Source: Pleurotus ostreatus/Saccharomyces cerevisiae fusant (Eukaryota; Opisthokonta). From it: 21,015 bases of DNA. The stretch lies in the NCBI GenBank assembly GCA_024196135.1, contig JAMQCK010000511.1, forward strand, positions 1 through 21,015. The letters run 5' to 3'. The notes under the pieces are model-generated. The model was not told where the DNA came from. It searched no databases and saw only the letters and a list, made by a program, of their open reading frames with translations. The position numbers were made by a program, and so were the translations under genes. Positions 1 through 8,824 of the stretch are shown here, one piece after another (the first letter of the stretch is position 1; the number at the start of each line of letters is the position of its first letter).

Positions 1-2048
1 GCAGTGCCTTGCCCTTGGCCGACCGCCGGCCATACACCTCTCCTTCGTCGATTGCGAATTCCCTTTCGATGATGAGGCCACCCTCAATCCCTCAGGCGAG
101 CCTGAGAGCGGCTGTACGGGAGCCCCATACACTAAACCCTACCCTCACTGACCTCATCGCGCAGTCTGGCGTATGAAGCATACTTACGCCCGCGATGTCT
201 TCATGCCGGTTATCCACGTCACTCTGTCCGCACGACCTCAGCCCTACGCGGCTGTCCTTGACTTGGACAAGCGAGTGAGAAGCATCGAATTCCCTACCTC
301 ATTCCGGCCATATGTCACTCTGGCGGAGGCAGGACCGGCAGAGTTCCATAGTAGCGCCATCAGCCTGATGGGCTTCTACGCGAGCCAGCATCGCACCGTT
401 AGTACGTATACTTCTTGTTTTATAACCGAATATGTATTGACTGGTATATCTCGTGCAGCCATGCTGTATCTTCATCGGTGAGCCATAGCACTTTCGCCTG
501 TTGATTTGTCATACTAATTGGCACTACAGATCCTTCTTTGCTCAAGCACTATTGGATCACCCAAGCAACCCGCTCGCCAGCCCTTACGCCTTGTCCTTCC
601 AAACCGCCCTCCGATGCGCATCAATCATCATCAAGGGCGCAGCTCATCACTTCGAGCGCTGCGAAGCCATCGCAGTGCGGTGCTGGTTCCTCATGGGGCA
701 TGTCTTCTCGGCTGCGGTACGTTACCTTCACATCGTTCTCGCGTCCTCCCAATGCTGACGCCAACCTCTTGACTACAGGTCATTGTTGCAACTGTCGCCA
801 CCCGCTCGCCGACTTCGCAGCTGGCATCGGCTGGTATGCGGGACCTCAGCCTTGCAATTCAGCTCTTCGAGCGAAGCGCGCCGCATTCACAACGTGCTCG
901 GATTGGCTTGGTGAATCAACTGCTAATGGGTACTGCGGATTTGTGCTAAATGTTGTCCCTAGGGCGTCCTGAGGAAGATGGCCGAGAAGGCCAGGGTGAA
1001 CAGTGAGAACGCGGGGCAGACACAAGGAGCGCCGAGCGACTTGTCGACCATGTTCAGTCAACACGAAGAGTCGGACGACGAGCTGGCCATCTTCGGTGGC
1101 CAGGCCAAGATCCTCTCGACCTGTAAGGGCAAGAAAAGCCCCGCGGGGCAGGATCGAGGGTCGAGGGGAAGTTCGTCGCGAGGCTCGTCAGTCGGGATGG
1201 ACACCTCTGCGCCTCGCCCTCTTCAAGTGTCGACAGCCTGGCCTCCGGAGGTGCCGCCCGCAGGTTACGGGAATGGCCCGCAGCTTCGCAGTGCAGATGG
1301 ACAACGACAGCAGCCATTCTCAACGAGCATGCCGGACGGACCCATGCGAGGACCAGCAACGGCAGAGAGGCGGCCTGCATACCCATCGCCATCGACTTCG
1401 CACCATCCGTATGACGCGTACACGAATGGATCATCCGATAGGCGACCGTCGGGGTCGCTGCCACCGCTGACGTCGCCCGAGCAGATGCAGCTGCACCCTC
1501 CGGAGCAGATACGACTGCGCTCTCCGGAGCAAATACACTTGCACTCGCCAGGGAACGAATGGCCCTCGCCAACGGATGCTTGGAGGGATCCCTTCCCTTC
1601 GTCATCCTCTGCAAGCTTCGGTTCTAGGTCGAACCTGCCGACGCGCTCCATGCCTCCACTGGGCTCCGGTCCGCCATCAGACCTCCGCCTTCAAACCTTG
1701 CCTCCCAGCATGCCCCCTCCACCGCACCACTACTCCCTACCTATGGATCTCCCACCGCTCCCTCCCTCACACCCGAGCTCGCACCCGCGTTCGCACTCGA
1801 ACCACCTCCCACACCATCAATCCCATTCGCACCCGCCCTCGTCGCCCTACGCCGCGCACCCCTCGCAGATGACGATGTTCCACCCCGCACAGATGAACGA
1901 CTATGGGATGGCCGTGCCGAGCGTGGGCATCGACCCGCCGTGGACGTCGCTGATGCGCGAGTGCGCTTTCGGGGAGTGCGATATAGCGCACCCGGGGCTG
2001 GCGGTGCCGGAGCATCGCGCGGCGGGGAGGAGGGATCTGCCCAGCTGA
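1..2048 (+). CDS. Fungal-specific (Zn2Cys6-type) transcription factor, C-terminal part
   Basis: This is a regulatory protein of the fungal_trans (middle homology region) type, presumably nuclear and DNA-binding through a Zn2Cys6 cluster that lies before the window. I assembled six exons: <2-113, 165-401, 459-477, 530-716, 779-910 and 963-2048. All introns are GT-AG, 51-62 nt long, and the reading frame stays continuous. The first exon reads LALGRPP followed by an acidic stretch, the family's typical block. It is followed by FWRMKHTYARDVFMPV, then MLYLHRSFFAQALLDHPSNP across the 19-nt exon, then CASIIIKGA. From about base 1100 the protein becomes low complexity: a Ser/Gly-rich part, three PEQ octads, then a Pro/His-rich part, which is typical of activation or disordered regions. 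The start and the zinc cluster are missing because of the window edge. The family is clear, but the regulated genes cannot be inferred. Another intron inside the low-complexity exon cannot be excluded. Confidence 0.88.
1476..1547 (+). repeat. Three tandem PEQ octapeptide units in the transcription factor tail
   Basis: Three consecutive 24-base units encode PEQMQLHP, PEQIRLRS and PEQIHLHS. They lie in the disordered C-terminal tail of the transcription factor. The units differ at the DNA level, so this is an older or selectively kept duplication rather than a fresh microsatellite expansion. Confidence 0.8.
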
Positions 2049-2442
2049 TGTACTATTGTAGTCGGAGTGTACGCACTGAATACATGCGTTGTAACAACAC
2101 CCTGGCCTACTTTTTGCGCGTCGCTGATTGTCTTATGTATCGAACCATGCATCTACAGCGGGCAAAATTGCAGAAGCAAAAGATGGGGCGTATGTCTTCA
2201 AGAGAGTGTATTCACAAGTTGCGCTACATCGTGTCACATACAGATCACATACAACACCAGCGCAGCGTCCGTAAGTATCAAGAGCGAGGCAGAGGACTGC
2301 AATAATCCAACGCCACTGTGATGGCGTTGGAGATCCGGCGGGTCACATCTGCTTGCAGGAGGCCAGGTCTACGAGAGCCCGGAGCCGTGAGCAGATGGGA
2401 TAACCACCGGAAGCGCCATAGACTGAACACCGTACACCGACA

Positions 2443-2560
2443 CAGGGACCGCTTGCCTAGCACGCTGTGCGTCCGAAGGCGACCCCAAACGACGAAGGCG
2501 CGAGCTCTCCTGGGCCAATGAACTTCGAGCCCGTCCGTGGGGACCGTCGGCAGCGACAGA
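2443..2560 (+). repeat. Degenerate direct repeat, copy A
   Basis: The copy contains an about 44-base block starting at 2461 (CACGCTGTGCGTCCGAAGGC and onward) that recurs at 2985 with only about two mismatches. It is followed by a second conserved block, GAGCCCGTCCGTGGGGACCG, near 2527. Both blocks keep the same order in copy B. A purine-rich tract follows. No coding potential is evident in it. Confidence 0.75.
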
Positions 2561-2635
2561 TATTATGGCGCAGGTAGAAGAAAGAACACAAGCGAGAGGA
2601 AGAAAGGAGAAGAAGGGAGGCATCCCGATCAGCGT

Positions 2636-2720
2636 CCCTTGAGCCCGCTCATAGGGACCGCGGGCAGTGTGGTCCTGTTAGGAGCGGAAGGAAACGGTAG
2701 CGAGAAGAGGACGCACGAGA
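2636..2720 (+). repeat. Degenerate direct repeat, partial copy C
   Basis: Only the second block of copies A and B is recognisable. GAGCCCG occurs at 2641, followed by GGGACCG and GGCAGTG. The downstream GGAGCGGAAGGAAA stretch resembles the GGGAGCGAAAGAAAA that follows copy B. The copy is more diverged than A and B. Confidence 0.5.
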
Positions 2721-2965
2721 ACGATTCCGAGGAGTATAGTAAACGGAGGTGAGCTCTAATGTTTAAGAAGGTCAGCAAAGTGTATGCGAGGATGGGTGTA
2801 TAGGGTGAGGGAAGTAAAGAGATGGAAAAAAGAAGAGCGTTGAGCCCGCACGCCAGACAGGCGTGACAGTGCAGCAGATCCCGATACCCAGCTTCTCGCG
2901 TACCCAATAGGCTGTAATACGGGATAGCTGCTGCACACTCCCTATGCTACCCACCGCATACCCAA

Positions 2966-3105
2966 ATAGGGACCGCCTGACAAGCACGCTGTGCGCCCGA
3001 AGGCGACCCCAGACGACGAAGGCGCGAGCTCACCTAGATCGATATGCTTTAAGCCCGTCCGCGGGGACCGTAGGCAGTGAGAGCCAGTAGGGAGCGAAAG
3101 AAAAG
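2966..3105 (+). repeat. Degenerate direct repeat, copy B
   Basis: This matches copy A offset by about 524 bases. It opens with AGGGACCGC, then carries the long block from 2985 (CACGCTGTGCGCCCGAAGGC onward), a variable spacer, AAGCCCGTCCGCGGGGACCG near 3051, and GGCAGTGAGAGCC. A purine-rich tract follows, as after copies A and C. It could be part of a decayed mobile element or a local tandem duplication. No terminal inverted repeats or reading frame were seen. Confidence 0.75.
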
Positions 3106-4296
3106 AGAAAAATGAACCAAGCCGAAGAGAAACACGAGCCCAAGACATGAAGAAGACGAAGCAGAGGAGAAATGATACAGAAGACGCACGAAGACGAGGC
3201 CCGTTGGCGAGTGATATCGCAGGCGAGTCCTAAGATAGAATGGTGAGTATCAGAACGAGAAAGAGAGCTTACCGACGAGGAAGAGGCGGGGTATCGATGA
3301 GGAAGGAAAGGAAGGAGATGGGGAAAAGGCGAACGTTGGACCCGCGCTATAAGTATCGGGGGCAAAAATCTCACAGCCACTTTCCCACGTACCGCCACTC
3401 GACAGTAGTCAACAAACATTCAGCTTGGGGCTTGGGCCACTCACCGAGTCGAGACGACGCTGCACTTGCAGATATGGCGGCTCGGCGGGTCGTCTGAACT
3501 TCCCAACATGAACGCGGGAAGGAAGCACCCGTGCGGAAGACACAGTGACATGTGATGACATTCATTGCGGGTGATGTGATTGTGATAAGTGTGATGTTTC
3601 CAGTTGCCTGTTCGAGCGCTCAAGGGCTTCCTTTTCGGGACTATTGCACCAAGCCTCCTACGCGAAACTCTCATGTTGGCGACACCATTGACGGCGCCGT
3701 CGACGATGATGACAACCAGATATGCTTACTTACGCGCTCTACACTACTCGTCTTGTAGCCTCCGGGCGCGCTACCTGGACCTCCCGTTTGGGGTCCGTGT
3801 AGCGCTTACACTTGAACGGCAACGCTTCCGCTGTTCTTTGCCTCTCCCTCGAGAACCTGCACAGGGCCTTCAAAAGTAATTGCGCGGTAAGCTTCCTTGA
3901 CATTGGAACATGCGCTGTCACATCCGGTCCGAGTCTCCGTTCTCATGGGCGCAACGCCGGACAGAGCCGCGGTCTGTCCTCAACCATCATGAATACTGTT
4001 GCTGCTGACGGATACTACCTTTGAATGACCACCTTGATTCTCTATGCGCAGTACTTGTCCTTTCAGCAAGACCGTGCGCCCTCCTTGAGCTGAGGCGCGT
4101 GTGCGATCGCGTCCACCTATGCTTCCGCGCCCGCGCCGTTCAATGTCGAAAGGTTAATCCATGGCAGGCCTAGGGGCTTCGGATGGGGTCATTCCCTCTC
4201 TCCCTCTTTCTCCCTCAGCAAAACACATCCCCCATCTACACCACCCCTTTCGACGCGTCCTACGCCCCCAAACCCTACAGGTTCCCTTTTTGCAGA

Positions 4297-6180
4297 ATGT
4301 CGAGGGACGACCTGGCATCCTCAGCTGCCGCTGGACGGCGCGCTGCGTTCTCACTATCTGGATCGCTCAAGGTGCGCTACCCGCCCTCATCCAACCCTCA
4401 CCTCTGGCTAACAACGCCGCAGACTCCCCTCGCAAGCACAATCAACACCACATCAAGTCGCCGGAGCTATCACAGCACTATCGCATCCTCCAACCCCACA
4501 CGCTATGAACAGATCTACGCCGCTGTCATTACCGCTGCCATCTCGACTCTAATCACGACCTTCTACTCCCCCAACACCCTCGCCTACCTCGCCTCTGACC
4601 TCTTCGATGGCATCGTACACGGCTCACGCATTGCCTTCGACCTAGCGGAGCGCCGTGGAGACCTGGTCCTATACCTATACATCGGTAGACTGATATTGGA
4701 GACCTTCCCGAGGATCTGTCGCTTCCCGCAGCTGTTCTTTGTGAGTGACGCGCAGCGTGTCCATCAGTCCAGTCCTGACGATACTTCCTCGCGCTCGCTG
4801 CAGGTCATACGAAGCGCCCTCACCAGCAACTTCTTCCTCGGCTGCCTGCTCAAGGGGCAACACCTATGGCCGGGCCTCATTGGGGAGAAGTCCGCCGCGG
4901 ACATGCTCGAGGCGATCGTGGGGAAGCTGGACCAGATACGCGGCGCCCTTGTCGCTGAGGCCTTCGTGGACGACTTATTGCGACCGTTCGTGGGCCCCGC
5001 TGTGCTGGCTGCAATGAAGTTGTGCGTGTTCGCGGCTTTTGTGGACGCGTCCATAGGTGCTGACGTGCGACTGCACAGGATGGAGAAGTGGGAAGCCCAT
5101 CCTCTCAACCCCGTAACCTCGCCGACTCCCGCGTTCATTGTCCTCCCCAATATGGCGAACTGTCCGCGTGAGCCGCGGCATGTCGCGCCGTCTGGCCCGA
5201 CCTCAGGCTCCAAACGGCGGCGACCAACGCTGAACGACGAGAACGAGCGCGATGGATTGACTAAACGCGTGCGTACCACGTCCAGCGGCGAAGAGGCAGC
5301 GCCGTCCGCATATCGTACGTTTCTCTTTGTTCTCCAGTTCATCTTCATCTGACCACCTTCTCCATAGCCCCTTCCGTCCAGTCTCTCCGGTCCCGCATCG
5401 CGTCAAAGATCATCGAACGCGCCGCCCACATTTTCTACCAGCTGCCTTCGGCCGGCATCCCCAAGCTAGACTTCGGGTCGTGCAACACGAAGGGCTTGCT
5501 CCACGGCAAGGTCGAGAAGCAGGTCGGGCGGGACGTCCTGGCGTACAGCCTCGGCGCATACATGCACGATCTGGCTGTGGAGGGAAGGCCAGAGACGAGC
5601 GTGTGTGCGGTGTCGGTGCGTGGGGTCCATTCGTCCGTCATGTCGACCACGGGCTTGCATCGTTTACCACCGCTGATGCGCCTCTCAGGTCATGCTCGAG
5701 TCGCTCATGTCGAAGCCGGTCGTCGACGCCATCTCCGCTACGCTGGGCATCTCGCCGATGCATAACTTTGTCTCCATCATCGCGCGGGCGTCGCTACATC
5801 ACTCTGTCCAGGACGTCAGGGCGGCGATCCAGAAGGTCTATGACCCTGTCGTCGTGGAGGCGATGGAGATCGCGCGTCCGCTGAATGCGATCTACGCGAG
5901 GAAGGAGCCTGCAAGTGAGTGTATCTACGCGCGTCCGTCGGGCCTACGTGCTGCGGCTTGAGGATGCTATGCTACGAAGCGAACTCAAGCTGACCGTAGC
6001 CCTCCAGACCGCGATCATCTGCAGCGCGTCGTGGCACGACATGAGGATGGCTGCGACCTCAAGTTTCTCAACGAAGAAATGGACGTGTCGCCGTTGCATA
6101 CCGTCCTGCTCGCCGACCCTGAGAGGGTGTTTTCGGTATTGTTCGGGGAGGGCCATCTGAGGGAGAGGGGGCTGGTATGA
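4297..6180 (+). CDS. RNase III-like domain protein
   Basis: A predicted 497-residue protein is encoded by seven exons: 4297-4371, 4423-4740, 4804-5021, 5079-5314, 5368-5615, 5689-5914 and 6008-6180. All junctions are GT-AG with good branch points (GGCTAAC before 4422, GCTGAC before 5078). The middle looks like a ribonuclease III endonuclease domain. ERRGD (residues 101-105) aligns with the ExxGD of the family signature, RSALTSN (134-140) with the conserved RSxLVxN block, and KSAADMLEAIVG (160-171) with KxxADxxEAxxG. All four metal-binding positions, E101, D105, D164 and E167, are therefore present, so cleavage of double-stranded RNA is possible. No double-stranded RNA-binding domain was recognised. 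The C-terminal 250 residues include a basic KRRRP stretch near an acidic SGEE and are otherwise unassigned. I chose the ATG at 4297, just before the first good donor. An in-frame ATG at 4183 lies in pyrimidine-rich leader sequence. The family call is from motif reading only. Confidence 0.75.
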
Positions 6181-6299
6181 CGAACGGACGTGTTGCGGCC
6201 AGCAAGTTCGGGATCTTTATGTCAGACCCCTTCACTGTCAATGTATTCATCTCAGGGTATTTGTACAGTCTATTCCCTGTAGCATTGACGTTGTGTAAG

Positions 6300-6305
6300 A
6301 ATAAA
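6300..6305 (+). terminator. Probable polyadenylation signal of the RNase III-like gene
   Basis: A canonical AATAAA lies 120 bases after the TGA at 6178-6180, in sequence with no other clear role. It is a plausible 3' end signal. Fungal signals are degenerate, so the match is only supportive. Confidence 0.45.
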
Positions 6306-7114
6306 GTGTACATCAGCGTACTCAGGGCGAGCGCGAGATGTTCGTGGTAGGGTAGTTGAGTGAAGGTAGGAATGAGCTGTTCGGCGCCGCTATAAACATG
6401 TAGTCACTGAGCGCCTCGCGCATGGCCCGCGGTGGGAGAGGAAGTGGCAGCGGCATAGACAATATCCTGCCTTCGGACGTCAATGAAAGCCTTCCGACTG
6501 GCTGACGAGAGGTCGGCGGCGTTGTTGCCGTTTTGCAGAGCGTATTCAAGGCGGTCACTCGTGCTTCTAGAGAGATCATCGTCGGGTATGAAGTCGACAC
6601 AAGATGGTCGCTGCTTCGCCTTGCCGATCTTGTTCCAGGTGATAGAGGATAGTCACAGCGCTTCTTCCTCGGCTTGCGTGTTCATGAGTCGACGAGGGGT
6701 CGCGAAGGTGTAGGATAGCATGGTAAGGTTGCTGAAGAGGATGGTATATTACGCGCGCTGCTTGATGAAAAGGTCTGTCGCCGGTGTGGTCGAAGTTTGG
6801 ACTGAGAGCGATAATATGCGTCATAGTGGCTCATAGGGGGTCTGATCTCCATTCGGCATTGGCCGGTTCAAGGTTCGATTCGTGGCCTCTTCGCTGGAGG
6901 TGGCATGCAGGCTGGAGGTACAACACAAAGGGCCCAAGCCATAATGATCAATAAGCATAGGGATATACATTGAGAGAGAAATGAGCGTCGGCAGCACGCA
7001 GCTGCGAGAGTTCGAGAAGCGATCGAGTTCCTCGAGTTGCCCTTCCAGATGGGAATGCCGTTGTGGCGCCATTGAGGCGCGAAGCAGATACGAAGGCACA
7101 CAAAGGTGGCCAAA
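6306..7114 (-). other. Gene-free region with possible decayed minus-strand gene
   Basis: Read on the minus strand, the region holds pieces that look coding but do not join. An ATG near 6905 opens MPPPAKRPRIEP, a nuclear-signal-like N terminus, but stops after 12 codons with no nearby splice donor. About 6824-6576 reads as a frame with HAILHLRDPSS. About 6650-6410 holds a different frame with IPDDDLSRSTSDRLEYALQN and C/G-rich third positions. These lie in different frames without convincing splice sites between them. This may be a pseudogene, an unspliced real gene that I could not solve, or chance. The part nearest 7114 probably also carries the 3' untranslated region of the gene ending at 7115. 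Confidence 0.3.
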
Positions 7115-8483
7115 CTAGTCCTTCGTGGGAGGAATCTTGAGGCCGTATTTCCACATCAGGTCACCGATCTCGCGAATCAGCCTCTCTTCAGCCCTCAGGT
7201 GGGCGGGAGCGCTGATTTTCCGGTTTTGCAGCGTCTTGTACGCCTTCCAGACGACGAAGTAAGGCGAGCAGTGCAGATCGATGATCGGGAAAGGCTTGTC
7301 ATATGGGAAACAATAGGCCGTTTGCTCGATGCTGTCGACGGAGTTTTTGCGATGGATAGTAGAGCGGCAAGTGGACAAGGCGGCGATGTGGAACTGCCGA
7401 ATATCGTTGGGGAAGACCTTCGAGACGCGTCAGCACGGTAAAATGAGCAGGCACAGATGATAGCAGATGTTACGCACGTCCTTGTGATGCGTAAAGCCCT
7501 TCGGGCCGCGTTGGGGTGACTCTTGTTGACCCTCGATAGGGTCCAGCACCTTCTTCTGTAGCGCGTCCAACAACCGGCGGAGATCCTGATACACGGGAAA
7601 GAGCACAATGTGGCCATTGTCCAGTGCGATGTGAGTGTTCGCATCAACTGGCGACGCTCAGTAAGTTGTCAATCTGAAAAACAAGAACAAAGAACACGCA
7701 CGGAACACCCTGTTCTCCGGGCAGTCTATATCGAAGGTGCCGGGATCCAGTACCATGATGGTCTCAAAGCCTGCGACCTGGCGATACATTTTAGCGTCAT
7801 ATACTACGGGCATGGTCCACGAGACTGGTACTTACAAGCTTTGGATTTGCCATCTGAGCGCGATCGACCTGATGACAATCCTGCACGATGCCTTCATTAT
7901 TGTCGCCCAAGGTGACCACACATATTCGACCCAAGGGAGATTTGTCGGTTAGATCCTGGTGCCCTGGTCGACTCCTGAGAAAAGCGATGTTCCCTATGAG
8001 TGGCGTAGATTCCCTAGATGTTGTCGAACTGTCGTCCTCGTCGTATGACTTCGGAGGGATGTAATCTGGGTCGCAGTTCGCAAGCGTAGGCAGCGGAGAC
8101 GGAGCACTCGAGCAGATATCAGACGAGGCGTCATCAGGAGAGGCTTGTCGACGATCGCCAGACTCGTTGAACCGCACGTGGTAGACTGTAGTAGCTTGAG
8201 GAGAAGGCTCCGGTGTCTGTGCAGACGTCGGTAGAGTGACAACATCGTCGGGTGCAAGTTGAGGAGTAGAAGATGAGCCGCTAGAGACCTTTCTTTCTTT
8301 CGCTTGGATCCGGGGGCTGCGACGAAGAGTGTATGGTGTGGAAGCGGCGGTCGTCCTCTTGTCAGTGGCACGCTGCCCGCAGCCAGTGCCGTCCACAGAA
8401 GGTGTCGCTTTCGCTCCCTTCCGTACCTTCCCCATCCAGATCAAGAAGTCCCTAGGATCTATTAGCTCCTTGTTGATCGCCAT
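7115..8483 (-). CDS. HNH-nuclease-like fungal hypothetical protein
   Basis: A predicted 398-residue protein is encoded on the minus strand by four exons: 8483-7836, 7777-7702, 7647-7478 and 7417-7115. The introns are 58, 54 and 60 nt and all GT-AG. The first about 180 residues are Ser/Thr/Pro-rich and disordered, with a basic YTLRRSPR stretch. Then comes CVVT (from residue 188) and DCHQ (202-205). After the next junction, ENRVFLDANTHIALDNGH resembles the N...LxxxxHxxFDxxxW layout of HNH domains common in agaricomycete hypothetical proteins. C203/H204 and H247 would be the core residues, but the CHI(I/V)P motif is imperfect (CHQVD), so activity is doubtful. The C terminus contains WKAYKTLQNR. 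A TATA box lies 63 bases upstream of the ATG. The gene is divergent from, and may share distant ancestry with, the neighbouring plus-strand gene. The exon chain is solid; function is inferred. Confidence 0.72.
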
Positions 8484-8824
8484 GCTATATAGGTCTTACC
8501 ATGTAAGGAGCTTCACGGGCAAACCGCATCGAAGAGGACCGCCGCTTATATAGGGAGGGGGTTTGTGACCATCCCCAGATGCATGGTACGCATTCGGTCA
8601 GAGCAGTGCACAAACATTCAAGACTTTTCCTGTTTGAGTAAGTCATACACAACACTGTGGGAGGCGCAGCCAAGTCTCAGAATCCATTGTTCAGCTATTG
8701 TTCGGATGATCCCGACTCGGGCCGGCGCCTGCTCATGCGGACCAGACTTGCCGCGAGCGCTCGAGCGCCTTGTATTTTCCCTCTCGCTCCCGCCCATCCC
8801 CTCGTCTGCGCCGCCTCGTTCACA
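8484..8824. promoter_or_regulatory. Shared divergent promoter region
   Basis: These 341 bases separate two divergently transcribed genes. The minus-strand side has a TATA box (8546-8552). The plus-strand side, about 8750-8824, is rich in pyrimidines (TTTTCCCTCTCGCTCCC) up to the ATG at 8825, typical of a TATA-less fungal leader. A short out-of-frame ATG on the minus strand at 8500 opens a five-codon upstream frame. Confidence 0.55.
8546..8552 (-). promoter_or_regulatory. TATA box of the HNH-like gene
   Basis: On the minus strand the sequence is CCCTATATAAGCGG, a near-perfect TATATAA box. It is 63-69 bases upstream of the ATG at 8483, leaving room for a short leader. Confidence 0.6.

Larger units (their letters stand above)
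2049..4296. other. Gene-poor intergenic region (about 2.2 kb)
   Basis: No exon chain with family-like sequence or consistent codon use was found here on either strand. Bases about 2440-3350 carry degenerate direct repeats (listed separately). The plus strand is strongly purine-rich after each repeat (about 2570-2840 and 3080-3340). Bases 3350-4140 show short open frames only. From about 4190 to 4296 the plus strand is pyrimidine-rich (runs of CCCTCTCTCCC type), which looks like the 5' untranslated or core promoter region of the RNase III-like gene. The 3' end of the transcription factor mRNA must also lie in the first few hundred bases. Confidence 0.6.

Noticed and set aside
1054..1614. Minus-strand open frame of 186 codons
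   Set aside because: It is antisense to the low-complexity exon of the transcription factor, with an Ala/Ser/Arg-rich composition that mirrors that exon.
2560..3350. Possible tRNA or 5S rRNA within the GC-rich repeats
   Set aside because: No T-loop (GTTCGA-like) plus acceptor stem pairing and no internal control regions at the right spacing were found.
4764..5348. Minus-strand open frame of 194 codons
   Set aside because: It lies antisense to the RNase III-like exons, has no family motif, and its frame follows from the codon bias of the opposite strand.
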